A stretch of 47,632 bases of DNA. It comes from Ruminococcus sp. (GTDB taxonomy: Bacteria; Bacillota; Clostridia; Oscillospirales; Ruminococcaceae). The DNA is taken from assembly GCA_017461395.1 (NCBI GenBank), contig JAFTYF010000039.1:1-47632 (forward strand), in the 5' to 3' direction. The position numbers were made by a program, and so were the translations under genes. Positions 32,916-42,195 of the stretch are shown piece by piece (the first letter of the stretch is position 1; every line of letters begins with the position of its first letter). The notes beneath the pieces are model-generated. The model saw only the letters and a program-made list of their open reading frames with translations. It was not told the DNA's origin and did not search any database.

Positions 32916-33479
32916 TTACATTTCCGGCTGAGGTGCTTCTTCAAACGACTTAGGGCTCATTACGAAGAATACCTTGTCACCAACTGTTTCACAAACCATT
33001 TCCTCTGCTTCAACGCAGATATTCCATCTGAGATCAGCGTTATCCTTGAGAGTTGTCATAAATGCTTCTGTGTCTGTTCCCTCGTCAAGAGTAAAAACAT
33101 AGCCGATGAACGGAATTGAGCCGATAGCAGGACCGAACATTACGCCTTCCTTGAAGCCCTTGATCTCTGCGTTGCCGAAGCCGCTGAGAAGTCCCTGTTC
33201 AACGGGCATTGTCATGGGCATAAACTGAATCATCGGATTTGCCATAACAGCGTCTGCAAGCGACTGTGCTGTTGCTGCCGGATCTGCTTCTGCCTTTCCC
33301 TTGAAATCAACGTAAAGCTTTGTGCCGACTGTATCAGCCTTAATTTCCTCAGCAGGCTTTGTTTCCTCAGAAACACTGCTTCCGCCGGAAGAATCGGAAT
33401 CAGATGAATCAGAATTTCCACAGGCAGTAAATGTCATTGCCATCATGGAGATCAGTAAAATAGTAAGAGCCTTTTTCAT
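32916..33479 (-). CDS. Small secreted lipoprotein of unknown function
   Basis: This protein of about 187 residues starts with a signal peptide that ends in MTFTACGN, a lipobox-like sequence with Cys at about 19, followed by an acidic Ser/Asp-rich linker. The remaining 140 residues (from GTKLYVDFKGKAE on) form a compact domain that I do not recognise. The start is set at MKKAL because the signal begins there; two in-frame ATGs lie slightly upstream and the ribosome site (AAAGG) is poorly spaced for all of them. It has its own promoter and terminator, so it is a single-gene unit. Confidence 0.7.
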   Translation of the reverse strand: MKKALTILLISMMAMTFTACGNSDSSDSDSSGGSSVSEETKPAEEIKADTVGTKLYVDFKGKAEADPAATAQSLADAVMANPMIQFMPMTMPVEQGLLSGFGNAEIKGFKEGVMFGPAIGSIPFIGYVFTLDEGTDTEAFMTTLKDNADLRWNICVEAEEMVCETVGDKVFFVMSPKSFEEAPQPEM

Positions 33480-33585
33480 AAAATATACCATACCTTTCAG
33501 CATTCTTCCGGAGGATAATTCTGCTGTACATCACCGGAAAATTTATTATTTCAGGCTTTTTTAAGCCATTACTGACAGCAAACCT

Positions 33586-33614
33586 ATTATAACATACCGC
33601 TTCATAAAAATCAA
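33586..33614 (-). promoter_or_regulatory. Promoter of the small lipoprotein gene
   Basis: TTGATT (33609-33614) and TATAAT (33586-33591) on the minus strand are spaced by 17 bases. A leader of about 100 bases follows. Confidence 0.8.
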
Positions 33615-33663
33615 CTGTTAATTGTAAATTTTCAGTTTATTTTCAGCTTGTTTACACAGAACA

Positions 33664-33697
33664 AATCCCCTGATTCTATAAAAGTAATCAGGGGATA
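33664..33697 (-). terminator. Terminator of the dockerin esterase gene
   Basis: An 11-bp stem (33664-33675 region with 33686-33696) follows the esterase stop on the minus strand, ending in a TTTGTT tract. Confidence 0.78.
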
Positions 33698-33713
33698 ATA
33701 TATTCACTGGATT

Positions 33714-35366
33714 TTACTGATTTTCATGGAAGAAATACGGAAGCGCATCGTAAACGTAATGTCTTACAAAGCCCCACCAGTGCGTCTTGCCCGGAGCAAC
33801 AAGGAAATACAAATTGCCCTTTGAAAAGTCAGATGTGTATGTGAAATAATTTGTTTTTGACTTGAGGTCGTTCATCTGAGGAACCATATTGTTATAGGCA
33901 ATATCCTCGTCGCCTGTAGCCGCAAAAATGTAGTAATCAGTCTTCTTATAGCCGAGACTGTCTATCTGATTTGTGAGAGTTCTCATTCCCTCCCAGTTAT
34001 CGCCTGAAAGCGGCATGAAATAGCCAACAAGATCCATTGCATGATCAGCTACACACCATGTTGAAAGTCCGCCCATTGAGAATCCGCCGTATGCACGGTG
34101 CATTCTTGAAGCACGAAGATCTGCTTCTGATGTCGAAGCCGCATAGGTTGAGTATTTGCCCTCTACAAAAGGAACAACGCTCTTGCGGAATTCTTCATAG
34201 AATTTATCAGCGCCGCTCTTGTTGAATGTAGGCGTTACTACGATAAGCGGTTCAAGTTCACCGTTCATTATCATGTGATCGAGGATATGATCAAGCTTTA
34301 CATCATCGCTGAAAATTGTATTTTCATTTTCTCCGCCGCCGTGCATGAGATAGAAGATATTGTACTTCTTGTTTTCGTCATAGCCATAAGGCAGATAAAC
34401 GTTGAGTGTGTTTGAGCCGTGTATACCATTATATGTTTCCTTTACAACCGTTCCAGCCTGTGAGCACGGATTGAGATAACCTGAGGGTGCTTCACGATAA
34501 GAAAGTGCGGGATCATAATTAAAATCACTCGGCTCCGGTTCAGGCTCAGGCTCGGGCTCCGGAGTATTATCGGGGAATTCATTGATTTCTCCGTTAACGA
34601 ACTCCTGAATAAGCACAAGATCGTTTACCTCATACTTGCCGCTGTTGTCAGCGTCAGCACAGAATAACGCCATATCGTCAGCAAGATTTCCTGTTATAGC
34701 CTTTCTTGCAAGAACTACATCGAAAGCGTCTATAACACCGTCACGGTCAACATCGCCTTCGTTGGCAGTTCCGCCTATAGCGCCGCTTACATGAGTTCCC
34801 TTAACAGCGATAACTGCGTCGTCAATGTAGAAATCGTTCTTGCCTGCAGCCGTTTCAACATATATGCAGACATCCTCAGCTCCTGACGGAATTGTAAAAT
34901 TCTGATTAGCAAGCTGAATCCATTTTCCCTTGACAGCTCGTGAAGTTGATATTTTTTCGTAATGTGCTTCGCCGTCAGCGTCATTGTACTGCATTGTAAA
35001 GTGGAATTTCTCAGCAGTTTCGCACTTATCAGTCATAGCATTTACGCTGAAACTGTATGCCGAACCAGCCTTGAATGAATCATCAAGTTCGATTATAGCG
35101 CCGTTCCATGAAGAATTGCGGTTTGTAACTTTAAGTGAATTTCTTCCTTCAAACGAAGCTGAATCATTAGCGATTTCCGCATCACCACGTCCCGTCCAGC
35201 TTCCGGTTCCATTTTCGTAATTCTCATAAAAAAGATATCCGCTGTCCGCAGCATCAGCGCTCATGATATCTGCATTATCAGTGATTACATTTTTTTCAGT
35301 TGCATACACGGCTGTACTCATAGCTGTCATAAGTACTGCCGAAACGCCGGCAATAAATTTCTTCAT
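33714..35366 (-). CDS. Cellulosomal CBM-dockerin-CE1 esterase (feruloyl esterase-like)
   Basis: The protein (550 residues) reads: signal peptide (1-22), a CBM22/CBM4_9-like jelly-roll module (about 45-190), a type I dockerin (about 204-268) with two calcium loops starting DVDRDGVIDAFD and DADNSGKYEVND, a Pro-Glu repeat linker, and a C-terminal CE1 esterase domain (about 285-550). The catalytic Ser is in GGFSMGG, the acid is probably in GDED, and the His in THWWGF. CE1 enzymes release ferulic or acetyl groups from xylan, and the dockerin attaches the enzyme to a cohesin scaffold. The order CBM-dockerin-CE1 resembles xylanase-linked feruloyl esterase modules of cellulolytic Clostridia. It is a single-gene unit with its own promoter and terminator. 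Confidence 0.93.
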   Translation of the reverse strand: MKKFIAGVSAVLMTAMSTAVYATEKNVITDNADIMSADAADSGYLFYENYENGTGSWTGRGDAEIANDSASFEGRNSLKVTNRNSSWNGAIIELDDSFKAGSAYSFSVNAMTDKCETAEKFHFTMQYNDADGEAHYEKISTSRAVKGKWIQLANQNFTIPSGAEDVCIYVETAAGKNDFYIDDAVIAVKGTHVSGAIGGTANEGDVDRDGVIDAFDVVLARKAITGNLADDMALFCADADNSGKYEVNDLVLIQEFVNGEINEFPDNTPEPEPEPEPEPSDFNYDPALSYREAPSGYLNPCSQAGTVVKETYNGIHGSNTLNVYLPYGYDENKKYNIFYLMHGGGENENTIFSDDVKLDHILDHMIMNGELEPLIVVTPTFNKSGADKFYEEFRKSVVPFVEGKYSTYAASTSEADLRASRMHRAYGGFSMGGLSTWCVADHAMDLVGYFMPLSGDNWEGMRTLTNQIDSLGYKKTDYYIFAATGDEDIAYNNMVPQMNDLKSKTNYFTYTSDFSKGNLYFLVAPGKTHWWGFVRHYVYDALPYFFHENQ

Positions 35367-35440
35367 AAATTCCTCCTTTTGATATAGAATAGTTTTAACT
35401 AATAAACACTATGTTTAAACCAAACTTTTAAGCTATTCTT

Positions 35441-35469
35441 ATTATAGCAAACTTTCGGCCATAGTTCAA
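35441..35469 (-). promoter_or_regulatory. Promoter of the dockerin esterase gene
   Basis: TTGAAC (35464-35469) and TATAAT (35441-35446) on the minus strand are spaced by 17 bases. The leader of about 65 bases is AT-rich and ends in an AGGAGG site. Confidence 0.83.
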
Positions 35470-35601
35470 CTAAAAATATGAAGATACGGTGGACAAAATG
35501 CATTTTTATTGTTATTTTTGCAGATTATACTACAATTAATTGATTAAAAATTTATTATCTGGAATTTCACTTTATGTTTATATCTTTTTTTACATTCTCT
35601 A

Positions 35602-35630
35602 TTGAAAATCGACTGCAGAAATGTTATAAT
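35602..35630 (+). promoter_or_regulatory. Promoter of recJ
   Basis: TTGAAA (35602-35607) and TATAAT (35625-35630) are spaced by 17 bases. It is divergent from the esterase promoter; the region between the two promoters (35470-35601) is AT-rich with no gene. Confidence 0.85.
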
Positions 35631-35669
35631 AGTAATGATATATATACTTTAAATGTGTAGGAGCTGCTT

Positions 35670-37694
35670 ATGAAGATCTGGAATGTGAACAAACCGGACA
35701 GAAAAACTACAAACCGCCTTTCTTTCAGCTGCGGTATCACTCCCCTTGCTGCTGCCGTTCTCGTTTCAAGGGGATTTGCCTCACCTGAGGCAGTCAGCGA
35801 CAGATTCAACACAGATATGCTGTCAGATCCGTTCCTTATCAGGGATATGCAGCAGGCTGCTGATATTATCAACAACGCTATTGACGAAGGACAGCGCATA
35901 TGCGTCTATGGTGACTACGACTGCGACGGAATTATGGCGACTGTTATCCTCTTTTCATATCTTTATGAATGCGGTGCAGATGTTTTTTACTATATTCCGG
36001 AACGTTCTGAGGGCTATGGTCTAAATACAGCCGCAATTGACGAGATCGCCGCAAAGGAAACTGATCTTATCATTACCGTAGACAACGGAATATCAGCTGT
36101 TGCAGAGGCAGAATACGTCTACTCTAAAGGAATGAAGCTCGTTATCACTGATCATCATCAGCAGGGTGAGGCGCTTCCTAGAGCTGAGGCTGTTGTTGAT
36201 CCTCATCGCCACGACTGCACTTCGCCGTTCAAGCATATGTGCGGCGCAGGAATAGCTCTGAAGCTTACAGCCGCTCTCGACGGCGGAGATTATACAATGG
36301 CTCTTGAACAATTCGGAGATCTTGCCGCAATCGCTACTGTTGCTGATATCGTAAGCCTTTCCGGCGAAAACAGATTTCTTGTCTCCTACGGTCTTGAGCT
36401 TATTAACAATTCCGACCGTCCGGGACTTATCGCACTTATCAGACAAGCTGGTCTCGGCGAAAAGAAAATAGATTCACGCTCAGTTGCATTCGGTATTGCT
36501 CCGAGAATAAATGCATCAGGACGCTTTGGCTCCCCCAAAATGGCAGCCGCACTTATGCTTTGCGAAGATCCGGATGAAGCTTTTGAACTTGCCGCTAAGC
36601 TCGATGAACTCAACAATCAGCGAAAAGCCGCTGAAAACTCCATTACGGACGATATCTACAGAACTCTTGACGAAAATCCATCGCTGCTCCGGAACAGAGT
36701 TATATTCATTTCCGGAAAAAACTGGCATCACGGCGTAATAGGCATTGCCGCCGCAAGAATAATGGAACGTCTTGGCAAACCAGTATTTATTGCCTCTGAA
36801 GCTGACGGCGAAATCAGAGGTTCCGCACGCTCTTTCGGTGAATTTTCTATTTTCGGCGCACTTACTTATGCCACTGAAGCTCTTGAAAAATTCGGCGGAC
36901 ATCCCGCTGCCGGAGGATTTACCATAAAGACAGGAATGGAAGAAAAATTCCGTGAGCTTCTTGAAGAATACGGATATAAATACCACAAAATAATGCCTGT
37001 CCCCACACTCACCGCAGATACCGCACTGACCTCTGATCTGCTCACTATGGAAAACGTATCGGGACTTTCAGCTCTCGAACCTTTCGGCTCGGATAACGAA
37101 AAGCCCCTGTTCTATGTTGAGGGTATCGCTCAGAGTATCGGCGGTCTTTCCGGCGGAAAGCACTCCGTCATAAGGTGTGAGATCGGCGGAAAATCCTTTG
37201 AAATTCTCAGTTTTGGCACTCCGCCGCATGAAATCCCTGTTCGCTCCGGTGATCTCTTTACAGCCGCAGTCAGTCTCGGTATCAACGAATATAAGGGACG
37301 CAAATCTATATCTATGATTGCTGAGGGTATCCTTCCTCCGTCGCTCGATCAGAAAAAATATTTTGCCGCATTCAGATCGTTTGAAGCTTTTATGCGTCAT
37401 GAAGAACTTCCGGCAAACTACTATCCGGTAATGCTTCCTAACAGAAGCACTGCTCTGAAAATATACTCCGCCGTCCCTGAATCAGGAATAAATTCTGATG
37501 AACTCTACATAAAGCTTATGGACGAAAAACTCAATTACTGCCGCTTCTGCACTGCCGTTGAGGCTCTGAAAGAACTTGGAATAATCGCTGTTTCCTCAAA
37601 GGACAACAGAATATTCCGCCTCCCAGTAAACAAGAAAAACGATCTTGCTTCTGCTCCCGTCCTTGTAAGACTCAGCAGCATGATTAGTAAATAG
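35670..37694 (+). CDS. recJ: Single-stranded-DNA-specific exonuclease RecJ
   Basis: The protein (674 residues) is a 5'-3' exonuclease of recombination and repair. The DHH phosphoesterase motifs are clear: YGDYDCDGIMAT, TVDNGISA and TDHHQQGE, followed by the DHHA1 part with a GGHPAAGGFT motif and an OB-fold region (about 470-560). The C-terminal 100 residues are an added segment whose role I cannot tell. A GGAG site is 8 bases from the ATG. Three of the following genes run in the same direction and may share the transcript. Confidence 0.95.
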   Translation: MKIWNVNKPDRKTTNRLSFSCGITPLAAAVLVSRGFASPEAVSDRFNTDMLSDPFLIRDMQQAADIINNAIDEGQRICVYGDYDCDGIMATVILFSYLYECGADVFYYIPERSEGYGLNTAAIDEIAAKETDLIITVDNGISAVAEAEYVYSKGMKLVITDHHQQGEALPRAEAVVDPHRHDCTSPFKHMCGAGIALKLTAALDGGDYTMALEQFGDLAAIATVADIVSLSGENRFLVSYGLELINNSDRPGLIALIRQAGLGEKKIDSRSVAFGIAPRINASGRFGSPKMAAALMLCEDPDEAFELAAKLDELNNQRKAAENSITDDIYRTLDENPSLLRNRVIFISGKNWHHGVIGIAAARIMERLGKPVFIASEADGEIRGSARSFGEFSIFGALTYATEALEKFGGHPAAGGFTIKTGMEEKFRELLEEYGYKYHKIMPVPTLTADTALTSDLLTMENVSGLSALEPFGSDNEKPLFYVEGIAQSIGGLSGGKHSVIRCEIGGKSFEILSFGTPPHEIPVRSGDLFTAAVSLGINEYKGRKSISMIAEGILPPSLDQKKYFAAFRSFEAFMRHEELPANYYPVMLPNRSTALKIYSAVPESGINSDELYIKLMDEKLNYCRFCTAVEALKELGIIAVSSKDNRIFRLPVNKKNDLASAPVLVRLSSMISK

Positions 37695-37779
37695 AAAAAT
37701 TACGGCTCCGCCTGCCTTAAAAGCGGTAACGGCTGACGTCAGTATGGCACTCTGCGGCGTCTCGTTAAGGAGAAAATTT

Positions 37780-40056
37780 ATGAATGATGAAATGAAAATA
37801 TCAGACAACAAGGCTTCTGCTGACAAAAAGAAACCTGATTCAGATATGAATCTATTCAGTGATATACCTGAATATGACGACAATTTCACTATCGAAAAGC
37901 TTATCCAGAAGATACTTACGGACGACAGGCAGTATGACCTGAGCAAGATCGTTTCTGCCTATGAATTTGCTGCAAAAGCTCACGAAGGACAAAAGCGTTC
38001 CTCCGGTCAGGCGTATATCATTCATCCGCTTGCAGTGGCTTATATTCTCCTAGAACTCGGCATGGATACCGATACTATCTGCGCCGCTCTCCTGCACGAT
38101 GTTGTCGAGGATACTCCGGCTACTCTTGATGATCTCAAAAAACGCTTTGGTCAGGATGTCGCAATGCTCGTGGACGGCGTTACAAAGCTGAGCAAAATAC
38201 CGGTTTTCACTAAGGAAGAACAGCAGGCAGAAAATATCAGAAAGATTCTTCTCGCTATGTCTCAGGATATCCGTGTAATGATCATCAAACTCTGTGACAG
38301 GCTTCACAATATGAGAACCCTTAAATACCGCCCCGACGACAAGCAGCGCAATACCGCCCTCGAAACTATGAATATCTACGCTCCTATTGCTCATCGTCTA
38401 GGCATCCACGCTGTTAAAGAAGAACTTGAAGATCTTGCATTCCATTATCTTGATCCGTATGCCTACACCGAGATCGAAAATATTCTCAACAACAAAAAAG
38501 AAGAACGTGAAGCTTTTATTGAGATCATCAAAAAACGTATCTCAGAGCGCTTCAGATCAGAGGATTTTACAAATCCGCCGCAGATAGACGGCAGAGTAAA
38601 AAGCATTTACGGCATCTACAAGAAGATATTTCTGCATCACAAAAACATCGACGAGGTATACGACAAGTACGCTGTCAGAATTATCGTGTCCTCTATTTCG
38701 GAATGTTACAACGTTCTCGGACTTATCCATGATATGTTCCGTCCGCTTCCCAACCGTTTCAAAGATTACATCTCCACACCTAAAAGCAACAATTACAGAT
38801 CCCTTCACACTACCGTTCTCGGCAAGGAGGGAATCCCATTTGAAGTGCAGATCCGTACATGGGAAATGCACGAGGAAGCCGAATACGGTATCGCTGCTCA
38901 CTGGAAATACAAGGAGGGTATTCAGGGCAGAGACAAAATGGAACAGCGTCTTGCATGGGTACGTCAGATCATTGAGGCTCAGCAGACCTCAGATGATGTT
39001 GAGGAAATCGTCCGCATTATCAAGACCGACCTCGCTCCGGAAGATATCGTTATTATGACTCCAAAGGGCAGATCTGTTGATCTTCCTGTAAATTCCACTA
39101 TTATCGACTTTGCTTACCGCATACATACCGAGATAGGTCACAAGACTATCGGTGCTAAGGTTGACGGAAGAATCGTTCCTCTTGACTACAAGCTCCAGAC
39201 AGGTCAGATATGTGAGATACTCACCAGCAGAGATCCTGAAAAAGGTCCCAACAGAGCTTGGCTCAATATCGTAAAAACTAACGAAGCAAGATCAAAAATA
39301 CGCTCATGGTTCAAAAAAGAACGACGTGAAGAAAATATCGCTGAGGGTAAGGCGGCTCTTGAACGTGAATTTAAACGCCACAGAATCAATCTTGATCCTT
39401 CAAAATATGAGGAACTTCTTTCTGATGACTTCAAGCGCCACAACTGCACATCGCTCGATGATTTCTATGCGTCAGTAGGCTACGGCGGCGTTCTACTGTC
39501 TAAGATAATCCCGCGCCTCAGAGACAAATACGAAAAGCTCTACGGCAGCGAAACACCTTCTGTTGCTCCGCTGATCCAGCCAAAATCCAGCGGCAGAGGA
39601 AACATTATCCTCGATCAGGTAGATGATGTTCTTGTAAAATTCGCTCAGTGCTGCAATCCTTTGCCCGGTGATGATATTGTAGGATTCATCACAAGAGGAC
39701 ATGGAATTTCTGTCCATACAGTAAGATGCTCAAATTACAAGGCCGTTCTCAACAGAGGCAGTGAAGAAGAACTCAGCCGCTGGTGCGATATCCAGTGGTC
39801 TGATCACAGTGCAACACAGCTCCAGACAAGTTTTCAGGTCACTGCTGTTGACAGAGTTGGTCTTGTCTACGATATTTCCGCTATCCTTCTTGAAGCAAGA
39901 GTTCCTATCGTCCACTCCGCTTCACGAGTAATGAAGAACGGCGACGCTTTCTTTGAAAGTACAATTATTATCTCCAGTACGGAGCAGCTTAAGAATCTCT
40001 TTGAAAAGCTCCGAAAAATAAAGGGCGTTATTTCTGTTGAAAGATCAACGCTCTGA
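37780..40056 (+). CDS. relA: Bifunctional (p)ppGpp synthetase/hydrolase (Rel)
   Basis: The protein (758 residues) controls the stringent response. Domains in order are: HD hydrolase (HPLAVAY and LLHDVVEDT), RelA/SpoT synthetase (FKDYISTPKSNNYRSLHTT and the EVQIRTWEMHEEAEYGIAAHWKYK region), TGS (about 395-455), a linker with a conserved CCNPLPGD motif and a C-terminal ACT domain. Both enzyme domains have intact motifs, so it should make and degrade (p)ppGpp. The ATG at 37780 has AAGGAG 7 bases upstream; a longer in-frame start at 37744 lacks a site. It is followed by an MBL gene after 14 bases. Confidence 0.96.
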   Translation: MNDEMKISDNKASADKKKPDSDMNLFSDIPEYDDNFTIEKLIQKILTDDRQYDLSKIVSAYEFAAKAHEGQKRSSGQAYIIHPLAVAYILLELGMDTDTICAALLHDVVEDTPATLDDLKKRFGQDVAMLVDGVTKLSKIPVFTKEEQQAENIRKILLAMSQDIRVMIIKLCDRLHNMRTLKYRPDDKQRNTALETMNIYAPIAHRLGIHAVKEELEDLAFHYLDPYAYTEIENILNNKKEEREAFIEIIKKRISERFRSEDFTNPPQIDGRVKSIYGIYKKIFLHHKNIDEVYDKYAVRIIVSSISECYNVLGLIHDMFRPLPNRFKDYISTPKSNNYRSLHTTVLGKEGIPFEVQIRTWEMHEEAEYGIAAHWKYKEGIQGRDKMEQRLAWVRQIIEAQQTSDDVEEIVRIIKTDLAPEDIVIMTPKGRSVDLPVNSTIIDFAYRIHTEIGHKTIGAKVDGRIVPLDYKLQTGQICEILTSRDPEKGPNRAWLNIVKTNEARSKIRSWFKKERREENIAEGKAALEREFKRHRINLDPSKYEELLSDDFKRHNCTSLDDFYASVGYGGVLLSKIIPRLRDKYEKLYGSETPSVAPLIQPKSSGRGNIILDQVDDVLVKFAQCCNPLPGDDIVGFITRGHGISVHTVRCSNYKAVLNRGSEEELSRWCDIQWSDHSATQLQTSFQVTAVDRVGLVYDISAILLEARVPIVHSASRVMKNGDAFFESTIIISSTEQLKNLFEKLRKIKGVISVERSTL

Positions 40057-40070
40057 GGAGGAACACTGTT

Positions 40071-40697
40071 ATGAAAATTCACACACTCAATCTCGGTGAG
40101 CTTCGTGTCAACAGCTATGTTGTGGAAACTGCTCCTGGAAGATGCATTATCATTGATCTCGGCGGCGATCCGGATTATCTTATGAAATTCCTTGAATCCC
40201 ACAAGCTTAAACTCCGCAAGATACTGCTTACTCACGGTCATTTCGATCACATAGGCGGTGTTGAAGCCGTCCGGAAGCTTACAGGCGCTGAGGTTTACAT
40301 CCACGAGGATGACGCAAAAATGCTCACAAGCGCAGAATACTCACTTGCCGCTGGCATATCATATCATCCGTTTACAGCAGTCACGGATTTTACAGCCATT
40401 ACCGGCGATTCTCTCCTTAACGACGGCGATCTCAGCTTTCAGGTACTTCATACTCCCGGTCATTCGGAGGGAAGCGTATGTTATGTCTGCGGAAATGTGA
40501 TGTTTACCGGTGATACGCTGTTCCGCGATTCTATCGGACGCACTGATTTTCCCGGAAGCAATCCCATTGATATGCGTAATTCGCTTTGTGCTCTTAAGAT
40601 GATAAACGGCGATTACAAGGTACTTCCAGGACATGGACCTGCAAGCTCGCTCCGCTATGAGCAGAATAACAATCCCTACATGAGAAATTTAAAATGA
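40071..40697 (+). CDS. Metallo-beta-lactamase-fold hydrolase (glyoxalase II-like)
   Basis: The protein (208 residues) has the binuclear metal-binding motif THGHFDHIGG, a downstream HTPGHSEGS His, the Asp of FTGDTLF and a final His in LPGHGP. It belongs to the YcbL/GloB-like hydrolases, often annotated as hydroxyacylglutathione hydrolase, but glutathione is usually absent in such anaerobes, so the true thioester substrate is uncertain. An AGGAGG-type site precedes the ATG, 14 bases after relA, a pairing common in Firmicutes. Confidence 0.9.
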   Translation: MKIHTLNLGELRVNSYVVETAPGRCIIIDLGGDPDYLMKFLESHKLKLRKILLTHGHFDHIGGVEAVRKLTGAEVYIHEDDAKMLTSAEYSLAAGISYHPFTAVTDFTAITGDSLLNDGDLSFQVLHTPGHSEGSVCYVCGNVMFTGDTLFRDSIGRTDFPGSNPIDMRNSLCALKMINGDYKVLPGHGPASSLRYEQNNNPYMRNLK

Positions 40698-40704
40698 GGA
40701 ATTT

Positions 40705-42195
40705 ATGAATAATAATTTTAAAATGCCGGTTATTTTAATCGGCAATTCTTTTAAATACGAAATTGAAGCAACTCTTAAACTTTTTTTTCATGAAAACAGA
40801 TTTGCTTTTTCAGATGACATAAACGATGCAGCCGGCGATGATTATGTTATTGCTGCTGTGCAAAATGACACGGAAATTTCAGCGCAGATCATGCTTGACG
40901 GCAAGCTTTCCACGCTTGACGCCTCACTTGATACTCCAGTCAGCGCTGACAAGGATACCGCTGAACATGAGCTTTGCAGGCTGATTTACCGTATCCTATC
41001 GGAACGTACCGGAATTCGTCCTCCTTGGGGACTTATGACAGGAATCCGTCCTGTAAAGAAATTCGTTGAGCTTATCCGGCAGGATATGTCCCGTGAGCAG
41101 ATATATGACAGACTTTCACAGAAATATGAGATATCTCCTGAAAAACTCAATATTGGCTATATTACCGCAGAAAATCAGCTTCCTATTCTTGACAGGATAA
41201 ACAGCAGGGCTGTCAGTCTGTATGTCTCTATCCCCTTCTGCCCGACAAGATGCAGCTACTGCTCTTTCGTTTCACACTCTATGGATTCCGCTGTAAAGCT
41301 GATGCCAGATTATGTAAAAATGCTTTGCAGAGAGCTTGAAATCACAGCACAGATAGTCAGGGAAACAAATACTGAAATTGATACAGTTTATTTCGGCGGC
41401 GGAACACCCACCTCCATTTCAGCTGAGGATCTCAGATCTATCATGGAATGTGTCGCCAAAAATTTCGATCTTGCAAAGATCCGCGAATACAGCGTTGAAG
41501 CAGGACGTCCTGATACGATAACAGAAGAAAAGCTCCGTGTGATAAAGGAACTCGGTGCACAAAGGATATCTGTCAATCCGCAGACTCTCAATGATGATGT
41601 TCTCCGTGTGATTGGCAGAAAGCACTCCGGTGAGGACGCTATAAGAGCCTTTGAGCTTGCAAGAAAAATCGGTTTCACCAACATCAACACAGACCTCATA
41701 GCCGGACTTCCGACGGAAACTCCTGAGAGCTTCAGAAATACTCTCGACAGAATAACAGAGCTTGATCCTGAAAGCATTACAGTCCACACCCTGACTATAA
41801 AGCGTGCCGCAAATCTCTTTGAAAAAGCCGGCGAAAACAATAACAATCCCGCTGCTGAAATGGTGAGCTACAGCATAGAAAAGCTTCTCGCAAACGGCTA
41901 TCTTCCGTATTATATGTACAGGCAGAAGAATACCGTCGATAACCTCGAAAATATCGGCTACTCCAAAAAAGGCTTCGAAAGCTTCTACAATATCTTCATT
42001 ATGGACGAAACTCAGACTATTCTCGGAGTCGGCTGTGCAGCTTCTACCAAGCTTATTTATCCGGACGGAAAAATATCGAGAATACATAATTATAAATTCC
42101 CCTACGAGTACATCAGGCAGTTTGATACTCTCATGGAAAAAAAGAAGGAGGCAGCTGAATGCTTGAAAAAAATCAATTCTATACCGCTGAAATAG
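40705..42195 (+). CDS. hemZ: Coproporphyrinogen dehydrogenase-like radical SAM enzyme HemZ
   Basis: The protein (496 residues) has an N-terminal domain of about 165 residues and a radical SAM core with the cluster motif CPTRCSYCSF, a GGGTPT motif and the conserved SVEAGRPDT and NTDLIAGLP segments. HemZ-type proteins are annotated as oxygen-independent coproporphyrinogen III dehydrogenases, though the activity of clostridial members is not always proven. Its ATG follows the MBL stop by 7 bases; its last 37 bases overlap the next gene. Confidence 0.9.
   Translation: MNNNFKMPVILIGNSFKYEIEATLKLFFHENRFAFSDDINDAAGDDYVIAAVQNDTEISAQIMLDGKLSTLDASLDTPVSADKDTAEHELCRLIYRILSERTGIRPPWGLMTGIRPVKKFVELIRQDMSREQIYDRLSQKYEISPEKLNIGYITAENQLPILDRINSRAVSLYVSIPFCPTRCSYCSFVSHSMDSAVKLMPDYVKMLCRELEITAQIVRETNTEIDTVYFGGGTPTSISAEDLRSIMECVAKNFDLAKIREYSVEAGRPDTITEEKLRVIKELGAQRISVNPQTLNDDVLRVIGRKHSGEDAIRAFELARKIGFTNINTDLIAGLPTETPESFRNTLDRITELDPESITVHTLTIKRAANLFEKAGENNNNPAAEMVSYSIEKLLANGYLPYYMYRQKNTVDNLENIGYSKKGFESFYNIFIMDETQTILGVGCAASTKLIYPDGKISRIHNYKFPYEYIRQFDTLMEKKKEAAECLKKINSIPLK

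Noticed and set aside
41419-42087. A 222-codon reading frame on the minus strand within hemZ.
   Set aside because: It is antisense to the radical SAM core and without initiation signals.
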